NCBI RefSeq assembly: GCF_001425685.1
Contig: NZ_LMCY01000019.1
Span: 109,772-173,771, forward strand
Length of the DNA: 64,000 nucleotides
Direction: 5' to 3'
Source: Massilia sp. Root335
Lineage (GTDB): Bacteria > Pseudomonadota > Gammaproteobacteria > Burkholderiales > Burkholderiaceae_D
This document shows, one piece after another, positions 16,833-26,619 of the stretch; within the stretch, counting starts at the first letter, position 1; the number at the start of each line of letters is the position of its first letter. Made by a program: the position numbers and the translations under genes. The notes under the pieces are model-generated. The model saw only the letters and a program-made list of their open reading frames with translations, did no database searches and was not told where the DNA came from.

Positions 16833-18443
16833 ATGAACCAAGACGACACCAGTGCCTGCTCGGTTCTCCTGATCGACGACGAACCCTTCGCCGAGGACAT
16901 CATTTCCCACGGCATGAAAGGCTGCGCCTCGTACGTGCTGCGGTATGCCCACCACCCCGGCATGGCGGTCGAGCTGGCCAAGGAACTGCGGGCGACGGTC
17001 GTGCTCGTCGACTTGCGCATGCCGGAAATCGACGGATTCGAGGTCACGCGCCGCCTGCGTGCCGACAAGGACACGGAGCACATTCCCGTCATCTTGCTGT
17101 CGTCCGAGGAAGATCCTGAGATCAAGGCGAAGGCCTTCGCCGTCGGTGCCAACGACTACCTCGTCAAGTGGCCCGATCCGCGCGAACTCGTCGCGCGCGT
17201 GCGCTATCACAGCGACGCCTGCATCGCGCGGCGCCAGCGCGATGCGGCGTTCGTGTCGCTGCGGCACAGCCAGGAGCAATTGGCCGCGAGCCAGTCGGCG
17301 CTGCACCAGGCGCAGAAGATGGAGGCGATCGGCCAGCTGACGGGCGGCGTCGCGCACGATTTCAACAACGTCCTGCAGATCGTCGGCGGCAACCTGCAAC
17401 TGCTCAAGCTGGTGGGCAACCTGAACGATGCCGGCAAGGCGCGCGTGGACATGGCGCTGGCCGGCGTCGAGCGCGGCGCCAAGCTGTCGTCGCATCTGCT
17501 CGCGTTCGCGCGCCGCCAGCCGCTGCAGGCGGTCGTCATCAATCCGGGCCACCTGCTGCGCGAGATGGACGACATGATGCGCCGCGTGCTCGGCCCGCGC
17601 GCGCGCGTCGTGACCGAGATCGCGGCCGGCCTGGGCAACACGCTCGTCGATCCCAGCCAGCTCAACAATGTGCTGCTGAACCTCGCGATCAATGCGCGCG
17701 ACGCGATGGCGGGCGGGGGCACGCTGACGATCCGCGCGGCCAACGTCGGCCCGGACGGCGCCTTGCCGCCGGAGGTGCCTTACGGCCATTACGTGCTGAT
17801 CGAAGTGGCCGACACGGGCAAGGGCATGCCGCCCGACGTGCTTGAGCGCGCGTTCGAGCCGTTCTTCACGACCAAGCCCACGGGGCAGGGGACGGGGCTG
17901 GGGCTGTCGATGGCGTATGGCTTCGTCAAGCAGTCCGGCGGCGAGATCGTCCTGCGCAGCGAGCCGGGCAAGGGCACCAGCGTGCGCATCTACCTGCCGC
18001 GCAGCGCAGCCGAGCCCGCGCGCGCGGAACGGACGGCGGCGGGGCCGCTGCTGGGCGGCATCGAGACGATCCTCGTCGTCGAGGACGAGGAAGACGTGCG
18101 CAGCACGACCTGCGGCATCCTGTCCGCGCTCGGCTACAAGGTGCTGGAGGCGCCGGATGGCGCGAAGGCCGTCGAGATCGTCGAGGGCGGCCAGCACGTC
18201 GACCTCGTGTTCACGGACGTGATCATGCCGGGGCCGGTGAGCAGCCTGCAGCTGGGCGAAGCGGTGCGGGCGCGGCTGCCGCGGGCGCAGATCCTGTACA
18301 CGTCCGGCTATGCGGAGGGCGTGCTCGCGCACGAAGGCAAGCTGGAGGCGTCGGTGAACCTGCTGCAGAAGCCGTACCACCCCGATGCGCTCAGTGCGCG
18401 CATCCGCCATTTGCTGCGGCGGCGCAGCGAGGCGACTGTCTAG
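16833..18443 (+). CDS. REC-histidine kinase-REC hybrid sensor
   Basis: The ATG at 16833 is chosen because receiver homology starts ten residues later; the frame runs open further upstream. The 536-residue protein has an N-terminal receiver with phospho-acceptor Asp60 (VLVDLRMPEIDGF), a linker helix, a kinase core with His175 in GGVAHDFNN, an ATPase domain (NAAINARD-type N box, GTGLGLSMAYGFVKQSGG) and a second receiver with Asp462 (FTDVIMPG). No membrane helix or PAS domain is visible, so it is cytoplasmic and takes its input from a partner kinase via the first receiver. The kinase core closely resembles that encoded at 24705. Confidence 0.92.
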   Translation: MNQDDTSACSVLLIDDEPFAEDIISHGMKGCASYVLRYAHHPGMAVELAKELRATVVLVDLRMPEIDGFEVTRRLRADKDTEHIPVILLSSEEDPEIKAKAFAVGANDYLVKWPDPRELVARVRYHSDACIARRQRDAAFVSLRHSQEQLAASQSALHQAQKMEAIGQLTGGVAHDFNNVLQIVGGNLQLLKLVGNLNDAGKARVDMALAGVERGAKLSSHLLAFARRQPLQAVVINPGHLLREMDDMMRRVLGPRARVVTEIAAGLGNTLVDPSQLNNVLLNLAINARDAMAGGGTLTIRAANVGPDGALPPEVPYGHYVLIEVADTGKGMPPDVLERAFEPFFTTKPTGQGTGLGLSMAYGFVKQSGGEIVLRSEPGKGTSVRIYLPRSAAEPARAERTAAGPLLGGIETILVVEDEEDVRSTTCGILSALGYKVLEAPDGAKAVEIVEGGQHVDLVFTDVIMPGPVSSLQLGEAVRARLPRAQILYTSGYAEGVLAHEGKLEASVNLLQKPYHPDALSARIRHLLRRRSEATV

Positions 18444-18618
18444 GTCCCATCTTGGCCAGTGCCCATGTAAAAGATTGCGTATTTCCGGGTATTGTTTTTT
18501 GCATTTTTGCAATAATTCGTGAGCCTTTGATAAGCAATCGCATTCTAAAATAGGAATTCAAATTTTCGGCATCGCCTGCGCTGCCGATGAGCCTATTGCC
18601 TTGTTACAGAGGATCAGA

Positions 18619-19305
18619 ATGCACCTGTATTCCAAAATACTGTCCTTTTTGCTCGTCCTGTTGCTCGCAGGATGCGCCACCGGCAAGGTGGACACGTTGG
18701 CGCCTGTCGATAAAAAAGAAGAAATCGTGCTCAGCGAAAAAGTGTCTATGTTGCACTTCGGGGTGTTTGGTTCGCACCGCTGGGAACACATAGTCTTGCC
18801 AGGAACGTACGTCGCCGAAAGAAAAAACACGGAAGGCGTCTTCTTTTTTGGCTCGGGGCGGCCTATCGTGCGCATTACTGAAGTTTTTAACAACAATAAG
18901 CCCCATGCGTTAAAAGGGGGAATCTTCGTTCCCAACGACGTGTCCCAACAGCCTGAGCTCTTTTATATCTTCGAAGGAATGACCTTCTATCAGGTGGACG
19001 ATGTCGACGCATACATAGCGCAACGAACAAAGGCGGAACTCGTACCGACGAATGCTAAAGATGGCATGAACGTCGCGCTTTTACCCTCCACTCAGTCGGC
19101 AGTTAATCTCGTGAACGCGAAACCGTTGCAGGCCGGTTTGGGCGCCGGGCTGGGCGCCGGAATCGTTGCCGGCATTATCATGCTGGATGAAGGGAACATC
19201 GAGTTTGTTCCAAGAACGAAAGACCCAATCGTCGATGCCAAAATCCGTGCGGCGCGCCACACGGTGGTAGCCGGGCCCACTACCGCATCGGCCGGCGCAA
19301 ACTGA
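18619..19305 (+). CDS. Lipoprotein of unknown function
   Basis: The ATG at 18619 is preferred, with AGAGGA upstream. The 228-residue protein has a lipoprotein signal (LLVLLLAGC, Cys near residue 19). A polar domain follows, and near residues 175-195 there is a Gly/Ala-rich hydrophobic stretch (GLGAGLGAGIVAGIIML) that may insert in the membrane. GC content is lower than in the neighbouring kinases. I do not recognise the family and nothing nearby suggests a role. Confidence 0.8.
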   Translation: MHLYSKILSFLLVLLLAGCATGKVDTLAPVDKKEEIVLSEKVSMLHFGVFGSHRWEHIVLPGTYVAERKNTEGVFFFGSGRPIVRITEVFNNNKPHALKGGIFVPNDVSQQPELFYIFEGMTFYQVDDVDAYIAQRTKAELVPTNAKDGMNVALLPSTQSAVNLVNAKPLQAGLGAGLGAGIVAGIIMLDEGNIEFVPRTKDPIVDAKIRAARHTVVAGPTTASAGAN

Positions 19306-19355
19306 TTCAAGGCGCCAGGTAATCAGGCAAGATTTATCGCCAATCCGCTTCCGCA

Positions 19356-19814
19356 TTACTTGTTCGGCTTGACGTACCGCTGCGACCCCGGCGGCGGTTC
19401 GTTCAGCACGGCCCAGAAGATGCCCAGGTCTGCGATCGCGCGCACGAACTCGGTGAAATCGACGGGTTTCACCACGTAGGCGTTCACGCCCAGTTCATAG
19501 CTGCGCACGAGGTCCTGTTCTTCCCGCGACGACGTCAGCATCACGACAGGAAGGGGCCTGAGGCCCGCGGTCGTGCGGATCTCGCGCAGGACTTCGAGCC
19601 CGTCCACTTTCGGCAGTTTCAGGTCGAGCAGCACGACGGCCGGATTGCCGGCCGGGCGCGACGCGTACTCGCCGCGGCGGTGCAGGTAGTCCAGCGCCTC
19701 GGCGCCGTCGCGCACGATGATGACCTGGTTGGCAAGCTGGCTCTTGGACAGCGCGATCAGCGTGAGTTCGAGATCGTTCGGGTTGTCTTCGACCAGCAGG
19801 ATGGGCTTGAGCAT
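19356..19814 (-). CDS. Rcp1-like single-domain response regulator
   Basis: The 152-residue protein is a lone receiver: LLVEDNPNDLELT at the start, phospho-acceptor Asp in VVLLDLKLPKVDGLEVL, TSS as the switch Thr region, and VVKPVDF with the conserved Lys. It has no output domain. It lies 19 bp downstream of the bacteriophytochrome gene on the same strand, the usual arrangement for phytochrome partners, and should accept phosphate from that kinase. Confidence 0.93.
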   Translation of the reverse strand: MLKPILLVEDNPNDLELTLIALSKSQLANQVIIVRDGAEALDYLHRRGEYASRPAGNPAVVLLDLKLPKVDGLEVLREIRTTAGLRPLPVVMLTSSREEQDLVRSYELGVNAYVVKPVDFTEFVRAIADLGIFWAVLNEPPPGSQRYVKPNK

Positions 19815-19833
19815 GGGTGTATTCGTAAAACGT

Positions 19834-22083
19834 TCAAGGATTGGTCTGTTTCGGGAGCGCGAACGAGAAGGTCGCGCCCTCGCCGTGCACGGACCGGGCC
19901 CAGACCCGGCCGTTGTGGCGTTCGACGATGCGGCGCACGTTCGCCAGGCCGATGCCCGTGCCCGGGAAATCTTCCATCCGGTGCAGGCGCTGGAAGACGC
20001 CGAACAGCTTGTGCACGTAATCCATGTTGAAGCCGGCGCCGTTGTCGGCCACGTGGAACACCGTCTCGTGCGGATGGTCCTCGGCGGCCATGCGGATCAC
20101 GGCCGGATCGCGCTGGCCCGTGAATTTGACGGCGTTCGCCAGCAGGTTGAACAAGGCCAGGTGCAGGAAGGTCGGGTCGGCCCAGATCGTGGGCAGCGGG
20201 CCGATGTCCCACTCGATGTTGCGGCCGCGCGTTTCCAGCGCCAGCTTGTCGAGGCAGGCCGCCACCAGCTCGTTCATGTCCACCGTGGTCGGGTGCAGCG
20301 AGGCGCGGCCCATCTGCGAGAATGACAGCAGGTCGTCGACGAGCTTGCCGGCGAGGCGCGCCGCGTCCTTGATGTTCTTGAGGAAGCGCCGGCGCTGCTG
20401 GCCGTCTTCGCTGCCGGCCGATTCGAGCAGCAGGTCGGCGAACCCCACGATGTGGCGCAGCGGCGCACGCAGGTCGTGCGACACGGAGTACGAAAACGCT
20501 TCCAGTTCCTTGTTGGCGCGGCCCAGTTCCTCGGCCAGTTCAGCCATCTGCTCGGCGCGTTCGAGCGCGATGCCGAGCAGGGCGGTGCGGAATTCCAGCG
20601 TCAGCTCGATCTCGCCGCCGTGCCACGGCTGGCTGGTGCCGTGGATCGTCTCGCGCCATGCGGCAAAGCTCGTGCGCGGCGACAGTTGCGTGGGCGCGCC
20701 GGACGTTGGCTCCTTGGCGTGCGGATTGCCCGCCCATTCGATCGTGTGCACGTACTCGGGACGGAACCACAGCAGGTAGTGCTTGTGGATGCGCGAGATG
20801 GGCATCGCGAGCAGGCCGCTGGCGTTGCGGGTCATCCGTGCCGCCGGCGCATACAGCGCGGACAGCTTGTCCGTGTGGAACACGTCGCCGTGGTCGTGCA
20901 AGGCGAGCCAGTCGGCGAGTGCCCGGATGTCGTCGTGTTCCGGCGTGTCGCCGAAGGTCAGGATGCGCTCGTCGACCATGATCGCCACGCCCGACGCGCG
21001 CGCGAAGCGCAGCAGGTCCGGGAAGACGTTGGCGAGGTTTTCGATGAAGTCGCTGCCCTGCGTGAGGCCGGCCAGCATCGACACCATCGTGCGCCGGACT
21101 TCGAGGCGGAACTGCAGTTCGGCCGCGTCCTCGCGCGATTCGATGCACAGCGCGAGGATCTGCCCCAGTTGCTCGCAGGCCGTGCGCTTGTCGAACGCCA
21201 CCGCGGCCGGGCCTTCGTTGTGGCACGAGATCAGGCCCCACAGCTTGCCCTTGACCATCAGCGACACCGACATCGAGGCCAGCGTGTTCATGTTGCGCAT
21301 GTACTGCAGGTGCACCGGCGAGACGCTGCGCAACGCGGCGAACGACAGGTCGTTGGCCTTGCCCGTGACCGGGTTCAGCGGGGGCACGAGGGCGGCCGGC
21401 GAATAGGTGGCGTCCTGGATCAGGCGGATGCGCGACAGCTTGTACAGTTCGCGCGCCTGGGCCGGGATGTCCGACGCCGGGAAATGCTGCCCCATGTACG
21501 AGTGGTAGCCGGGGTCGCGCGCTTCCGCCATCACGTGGCCGTGGCCGTCGGCGTCGAACCGGTAGACGAGCACGCGCCCGAAACCCGTCACCGAGCGCAC
21601 GTGCCGGCAGGCCAGCCGCGCCAGCGATTCGATGCTGCTCGTGTCGTTCACCTTCAGCAGGAAATCGCCGATCAGCGGATACAGGTTGCGGAAATCGGCC
21701 GGTTCGGCGCGGTCGACCGCTTCGAATTCGGCGATGGTGACGCCGTCCCATTCGTGGGCGAGCACGTCGAAGTGGCGCCCGTTGTCCGTCGTGACGGTGC
21801 CCACGTAGAGTGGACGCGGGCCCAGGCCGGCGGCCAGCTCGGGCACGAGCCGTTGCGCGGCCGCCGGGCCGATCACATCCGCCAGCGGACGGCCGGGCGC
21901 GGCGTCGGCCGCGACCCCGGACCAGTCGCCCAGGTTCGCGCTGGCCTGCAGCACGGCCAGGTCGGCGGCCAGCGTCAGCAGGAAACCATGCGGCTGGATG
22001 CTGCCGGGGGTGCGGATCGGTTCCTTGTCGCAGGTCGACAGGTCGAGGACGGGAGCGGCGGCGGCCTGGATCATGGGTGGCAA
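19834..22083 (-). CDS. bphP: Bacteriophytochrome histidine kinase
   Basis: The 749-residue protein has the PAS-GAF-PHY photosensory core and a kinase module. Cys18 in STCDKEPIRTPGSIQPHG is the biliverdin-attachment Cys. YRFDADGHGHVMAEAR and the PASDIPAQAR motif near residue 210 bind the chromophore. HisKA carries SYSVSHDLRAPLRHI near 525, and the ATPase has NLLANAVKFT and GTGIGLANV. It senses red/far-red light and phosphorylates the response regulator encoded just downstream. No haem oxygenase gene (biliverdin supply) is seen nearby. A second ATG three codons in is possible. Confidence 0.95.
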   Translation of the reverse strand: MPPMIQAAAAPVLDLSTCDKEPIRTPGSIQPHGFLLTLAADLAVLQASANLGDWSGVAADAAPGRPLADVIGPAAAQRLVPELAAGLGPRPLYVGTVTTDNGRHFDVLAHEWDGVTIAEFEAVDRAEPADFRNLYPLIGDFLLKVNDTSSIESLARLACRHVRSVTGFGRVLVYRFDADGHGHVMAEARDPGYHSYMGQHFPASDIPAQARELYKLSRIRLIQDATYSPAALVPPLNPVTGKANDLSFAALRSVSPVHLQYMRNMNTLASMSVSLMVKGKLWGLISCHNEGPAAVAFDKRTACEQLGQILALCIESREDAAELQFRLEVRRTMVSMLAGLTQGSDFIENLANVFPDLLRFARASGVAIMVDERILTFGDTPEHDDIRALADWLALHDHGDVFHTDKLSALYAPAARMTRNASGLLAMPISRIHKHYLLWFRPEYVHTIEWAGNPHAKEPTSGAPTQLSPRTSFAAWRETIHGTSQPWHGGEIELTLEFRTALLGIALERAEQMAELAEELGRANKELEAFSYSVSHDLRAPLRHIVGFADLLLESAGSEDGQQRRRFLKNIKDAARLAGKLVDDLLSFSQMGRASLHPTTVDMNELVAACLDKLALETRGRNIEWDIGPLPTIWADPTFLHLALFNLLANAVKFTGQRDPAVIRMAAEDHPHETVFHVADNGAGFNMDYVHKLFGVFQRLHRMEDFPGTGIGLANVRRIVERHNGRVWARSVHGEGATFSFALPKQTNP

Positions 22084-22364
22084 GGGTGCGGAACGTCGGG
22101 TTGCAAGTGCGGCATTTTACAATGAAACGCCAAACGTCAATTATTCCCGGCGCATGCTCATGCGGGGTGGTTGCGGTGATATTGCAACGATACTTCATCG
22201 GTTTGTGCGCGAATCCGTCAAATTGTACTCGGGAATGGCGGGATCGCCGCCCTCGAAATGGGCAATTTGACGTCGCCCCGTCCGCCATTACCTGGGAGGT
22301 AATCGCCGCGCCGCACGGCCGCGGGCACACTGGCTCCATCGTCAACCCACCGAAGGAGACCATC

Positions 22365-22739
22365 ATGAACCAAGCCACCCTGCACGCCGCCCGGATCGCC
22401 GACGCCTACCTCGCCGCCTGGAACGAACGCGCACCGGCCGCGCGCCGGACGAAAGTCGCGCAGGTGTTCGCGCCGGATGCCAGCTACCTCGACCCGATGA
22501 TGCGCGGCAGCGGCGTGGACGGCATCGATGCCATGATCGGCGCCGCCCAGCAGCAATTTCCCGGTTGCCGCTTCGCGCTGCACGGCACGCCGTCCGGCCA
22601 CCACGACGTCGTGCGCTTTTCCTGGTCGCTGGCGGCCGACGCGCCGGATGCCGCGCCGCTCGCCATCGGCACCGACTTCGCCACGGTCGACGCCGAGGGT
22701 CGCCTCGTGCGCGTCACCGGTTTCCTGGACGCCGCCTGA
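22365..22739 (+). CDS. SnoaL-like (NTF2-fold) protein
   Basis: The 124-residue protein has the NTF2/SnoaL cone layout: ARIADAYLAAWNE, VFAPDASYLDP with RGSGVDGIDAMI, then GHHDVVRFSWSL and a closing RLVRVTGFLD. The ATG at 22365 follows GAAGGAG by 7 bp. Members are polyketide cyclases, isomerases or binding proteins, and the substrate cannot be read from sequence. It is the first gene of a three-gene operon with a hydrolase and a regulator. Confidence 0.85.
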   Translation: MNQATLHAARIADAYLAAWNERAPAARRTKVAQVFAPDASYLDPMMRGSGVDGIDAMIGAAQQQFPGCRFALHGTPSGHHDVVRFSWSLAADAPDAAPLAIGTDFATVDAEGRLVRVTGFLDAA

Positions 22740-22749
22740 GGAGACGATC

Positions 22750-23604
22750 ATGACCATGCACAACGCACGCCACACCCGGGCCTATACGGGCGCGCCGAAC
22801 ACGATCATCGCCGGCGACGTCAACCTGTACTACCGCGACTGGGGCCGCGGCCGCCCCGTGCTGTTCGTGTCCGGCTGGTCGATGTGTTCCGATTCCTGGG
22901 GCTACCAGATGATGGCGCTGTGCCGCCGCGGCCTGCGCTGCATCGCCTTCGACCGGCGCGGCCACGGCCGCTCGTCCGACCCGGGCGGCGGCTACGACCT
23001 CGACACGCTGGCCGACGACATCGCGGCCGTCATCGAAGCCCTCGACCTGCGCGACGTCGTGCTGGTCGGTCACTCGATGGGCTGCAATGAGATCGTGCGC
23101 TACCTCACGCGCCACGGCAGCGCGTGCGTGCGGCAGGTCGCGCTGCTCGGGCCGATGACGCCGGGTATCACCTTGAGCCCGTCGAATCCGCACGGGGTCG
23201 ATCCGGCGCTGCTGGAACAGTTCCGCAGCAGCGAGCTGCTGCACGATTTCCCGCGCTGGATCGAGGAGAACCTGGAGCCTTTCGTCCCCGGCGCCGGCCC
23301 GCGCATGCGCGACTGGCTCGCGCAGATGGCCCTGCAATGCTCGCTGCAGGCCCTGCACGACTGTAACGTCGCCGTGCAGGCGTCCGACATGGGGGCGGAG
23401 CTGGAAGCCGTCGACGTGCCGGTGCTGCTGATCGCCGGCGCCCGCGACGTCTCCGCGCCGCTCGACCTGACGGCGCGCCGGACGGCGGCCCTGGTGCCGG
23501 ACTGCCGCCTCGTCATCCACGAGGATGCGGCGCACGGCATGTTCCTCACGCACGTGGAGCAGGTCAATGGCGAACTCCTTGAGTTCATCCGCGCCGAAGG
23601 CTAA
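22750..23604 (+). CDS. Alpha/beta hydrolase
   Basis: The 284-residue protein has RGRPVLFVSGWSMCSDSW (oxyanion loop), FDRRGHGRSSDP, the nucleophile elbow GHSMGCNE with the catalytic Ser, an acid near GARDVSAP, and His in DAAHGMFLTH. It resembles chloroperoxidase/esterase-type hydrolases (non-haem haloperoxidase branch). GAGGAG precedes the ATG at 22750 and the gap to the SnoaL gene is 10 bp. The substrate is unknown. Confidence 0.9.
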   Translation: MTMHNARHTRAYTGAPNTIIAGDVNLYYRDWGRGRPVLFVSGWSMCSDSWGYQMMALCRRGLRCIAFDRRGHGRSSDPGGGYDLDTLADDIAAVIEALDLRDVVLVGHSMGCNEIVRYLTRHGSACVRQVALLGPMTPGITLSPSNPHGVDPALLEQFRSSELLHDFPRWIEENLEPFVPGAGPRMRDWLAQMALQCSLQALHDCNVAVQASDMGAELEAVDVPVLLIAGARDVSAPLDLTARRTAALVPDCRLVIHEDAAHGMFLTHVEQVNGELLEFIRAEG

Positions 23605-23635
23605 ATTGATGGCTTCATATCAAGGAGGAGGCGCG

Positions 23636-24511
23636 ATGCTGGACGGACACGTGGAGGCGGCGCAGGCGCGCGGCGACGGCTACTTCAGCGACTTCGGCTC
23701 GGCGCTGCGCTACTGGCGCACGCGGCGCGGCTACAGCCAGCTGCGCCTGGCGGTGGACGGCGGCGTGTCGCAGCGCCACCTGAGCTTCCTGGAAAGCGGA
23801 CGCGCCCAGCCGAGCCGCGACCTCGTCCTCAAGCTCGGGATCGTCCTCGACGTGCCGCTGCGCCAGCGCAACGCGATGCTGCTGGCGGCCGGCTTCGCGC
23901 CCGCCTACCAGGAGCGCAACCTGTCCGACCCGGAACTGTCGTCCGTGATGCAGGCGCTCGACTTCATGCTGCGCCAGCAGGCGCCGTTTCCCGCCCTCGT
24001 CGTGGACCGGCTGTGGAATCTCGTGATGTTCAACGAGCCCGCCGCCGGCTTCATGAAGTGGCTGCTCGGCCTGCCGCTCGATGCGGCCATCCCGCGCGAC
24101 GGTTCCATCAACGTGCTGCGCCTGATGCTCGACCCGGACGGGCTGCGGCCGCGCTTCGTCAACTGGCAGGCCGTGTGCGCCGACAGCCTGCTGTGGATCC
24201 AGCGCGAAGCCATGGCCGACGGCCCGGGCAGCGAGGCGACGGCGCTGCTGGCCGAATTGTCTGCATTCCCGGGCATGCAGGCGGCGGGCCAGGTCGCGGA
24301 CGGCCATCTGCCGAACCTCGACCGGCGCGCGCTGCCGTTCCTGCCGCTGACGATCGTGCACGAGGGCGTGGAGCTGAACCTGTTCACGACGATCACGACG
24401 CTGGGCACCCCGCACGACGTCACCGTGCACGAACTGCGCCTGGAGTCGTTCTTTCCCGCCGACAAAGCGACGGCGGACTGGTTCCGCCAACGTTTCGGGG
24501 CGGCAACGTGA
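23636..24511 (+). CDS. XRE-family regulator with MmyB-like ligand domain
   Basis: The start ATG 23636 follows AAGGAGG. The 291-residue protein has an N-terminal helix-turn-helix (residues about 20-75, with RRGYSQLRLAVDGGVSQRHL and FLESGRAQPSRD) and a C-terminal MmyB-type PAS-like domain (residues about 105-285, LVVDRLWNLVMFNEPA and VELNLFTTITTLGTP). Family members bind fatty-acid-like ligands and usually control adjacent genes. This one is 31 bp behind the hydrolase gene and probably autoregulates the SnoaL-hydrolase operon. Confidence 0.9.
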   Translation: MLDGHVEAAQARGDGYFSDFGSALRYWRTRRGYSQLRLAVDGGVSQRHLSFLESGRAQPSRDLVLKLGIVLDVPLRQRNAMLLAAGFAPAYQERNLSDPELSSVMQALDFMLRQQAPFPALVVDRLWNLVMFNEPAAGFMKWLLGLPLDAAIPRDGSINVLRLMLDPDGLRPRFVNWQAVCADSLLWIQREAMADGPGSEATALLAELSAFPGMQAAGQVADGHLPNLDRRALPFLPLTIVHEGVELNLFTTITTLGTPHDVTVHELRLESFFPADKATADWFRQRFGAAT

Positions 24512-24704
24512 TCAAGTTCGCGATCCAGCCAATCAAATCCGGTGATTTTTCGTGAACATGCATCGAAAATGCACTTTTTTGACGATCCGTAAGTACGAAA
24601 TTGACAACGTAAATTCGTGTCCTCGAGTCGCGCGCGAGCATTTTTGCTGAGGTGTATGATGGGCTGGTTTCCATACTCTTTTCAGCCCAAGACAACCGCA
24701 GTAA

Positions 24705-26609
24705 ATGAACGACCTGACTCTCACGCAACCCTGGCCCGACGAGCGGCGCTACCAGTACCTGATCTCCGGGATCAGCGATTACGCCATCTACATGCTCGAC
24801 CCGAACGGCTACGTCAGCAGCTGGAATGCCGGCGCCAACCGTTTCAAGGGGTATGTCGCACAGGAGATCCTGGGCGAGCATTTCTCGCGCTTCTACACAC
24901 CCGAGGACCGCGAAGCGGGCAAGCCCGCGCGGGCGCTCTCGATCGCGCTGGCGGAAGGCAAGTACGAGGCCGAAGGCTGGCGCGTGCGCAAGGACGGTTC
25001 GCGCTTCTGGGCCCACGTCGTGATCGACCCGATCTACAACGAAGAAGGCGTGCTGCTGGGCTTCGCGAAGGTCACGCGCGACGTCACCGAGCGCAAGCGC
25101 GCCGAGGATGCGCTGCGCGAAAGCGAGCAGCGCTTCCGCCTGCTCGTGAACGGCGTGACGGATTACGCGCTGTACATGCTGTCGCCGGAAGGAACCGTCA
25201 CCAACTGGAACCCGGGCGCCGAGCGCATCAAGGGCTACACCCAGGCCGAGATCACGGGCAGCCATTTTTCGCGCTTCTACACGCCGGAAGACCAGGCCGC
25301 GGGCGTGCCCAGGCGTGCGCTGGAGACGGCCGCCACGGCGGGCCGCTTCGAGTCCGAGGGCTGGCGCGTGCGCAAGGACGGCTCGCGTTTCTGGGCCCAT
25401 GCCGTGCTCGACGCCATCCACGGCGACGATGGCGAACTGCTCGGCTTCGCCAAGATCACGCGCGACCTGACCGAAAAGAAAAAGGCCGACGAGGCGCTGG
25501 AAAAGGCGAATATCGCCCTGTACCAGGCGCAGAAGATGGAATCGATCGGCCAGCTCACGGGCGGCGTCGCGCACGATTTCAACAACCTCCTGTCCGTGCT
25601 GTCCAGCGGCCTGGAAGTGCTGGGCCTGCAGCGCGGCGACAGCGATGTGCGCACGCTGGAATCGATGCGCCGCGCGATCGACCGCGGCGCGCGCCTGACC
25701 CAGCAACTGCTTGCGTTCGCGCGCCAGCAGCCGCTGCAGGCTGAGACGCGTAACCTCAACGGCATCATCCGCGGCTTCGAGACAGTGCTGCGCCGCGCCG
25801 GCAATCCGAGCATCGAGTTCGTGATCGACCTCGACCGCAAGGCGCACAGCGCGATGATCGACAGCGCGCGCTTCGAATCGGCGCTGCTGAACCTCGTCGT
25901 CAACGCGCGCGACGCCATGCCCGACGGCGGCAACCTGACGATCGCCACGAGCAACGTCGTGGCCGACGGCAACCAGCCGCCCGGCCTGGCGCCGGGCGAA
26001 TACGTGCGCGTGACCGTGAGCGACACCGGCACCGGCATGCCGCACGACGTGGTGGCGCGCGCCTTCGAGCCGTTCTTCACGACCAAGGAAGTCGGCAAGG
26101 GCACGGGGCTGGGGCTGTCCCAGGTCTATGGCTTCATCAAGCAGTCGGGCGGCGAGGTCGCCATCGACAGCACGCCGGGCGAGGGCACGACCGTGTCCAT
26201 CTACCTGCCGGCCGCCGTCAATTCCGTCGAGGAGGCGCGCGCCGACCATACCGAGCGCGTGCTGATCGTCGAGGACGAACCCGACCTGATGGACGTGGCC
26301 GCGTCGCTGTTCACCAGCATGGGCTACGACGTCGTCACGGCGGCCAGCGGGCAGGAAGCGATCGACCTGATGGAGCAGCGCGACATCGACATCCTGTTCA
26401 CCGACGTCGTGATGCCGAACGGAATGAACGGCATCGAGCTGGCCACGTTCACGCGCGAGCACTATCCGGGCACCAAGATCATGCTCGCATCCGGCTATCC
26501 GCTGCCGGCCCTCAAGCAGCGGCACGGCGTCGACCTCAACGAATTCGCGTTCGTCAACAAGCCGTATCGGCTGTCGGACCTGGCGCGCACGTTGCGGTCG
26601 ACGATGTGA
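24705..26609 (+). CDS. PAS-PAS-histidine kinase-REC hybrid
   Basis: The 634-residue cytoplasmic protein has two near-duplicate PAS domains (about residues 10-125 and 140-255). Each contains SDYAIYML or TDYALYML, FSRFYTPED and WRVRKDGSRFWAH, so the pair arose by internal duplication. The kinase core has His290 in GGVAHDFNN, an ATPase with GTGLGLSQVYGFIKQSGG, and a C-terminal receiver with LIVEDEPDLMD and FTDVVMPNGMNG. No DNA-binding output is present. The 193-bp upstream gap is AT-rich and should hold its promoter. Confidence 0.93.
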   Translation: MNDLTLTQPWPDERRYQYLISGISDYAIYMLDPNGYVSSWNAGANRFKGYVAQEILGEHFSRFYTPEDREAGKPARALSIALAEGKYEAEGWRVRKDGSRFWAHVVIDPIYNEEGVLLGFAKVTRDVTERKRAEDALRESEQRFRLLVNGVTDYALYMLSPEGTVTNWNPGAERIKGYTQAEITGSHFSRFYTPEDQAAGVPRRALETAATAGRFESEGWRVRKDGSRFWAHAVLDAIHGDDGELLGFAKITRDLTEKKKADEALEKANIALYQAQKMESIGQLTGGVAHDFNNLLSVLSSGLEVLGLQRGDSDVRTLESMRRAIDRGARLTQQLLAFARQQPLQAETRNLNGIIRGFETVLRRAGNPSIEFVIDLDRKAHSAMIDSARFESALLNLVVNARDAMPDGGNLTIATSNVVADGNQPPGLAPGEYVRVTVSDTGTGMPHDVVARAFEPFFTTKEVGKGTGLGLSQVYGFIKQSGGEVAIDSTPGEGTTVSIYLPAAVNSVEEARADHTERVLIVEDEPDLMDVAASLFTSMGYDVVTAASGQEAIDLMEQRDIDILFTDVVMPNGMNGIELATFTREHYPGTKIMLASGYPLPALKQRHGVDLNEFAFVNKPYRLSDLARTLRSTM

Positions 26610-26619
26610 TCGGGGTGCG

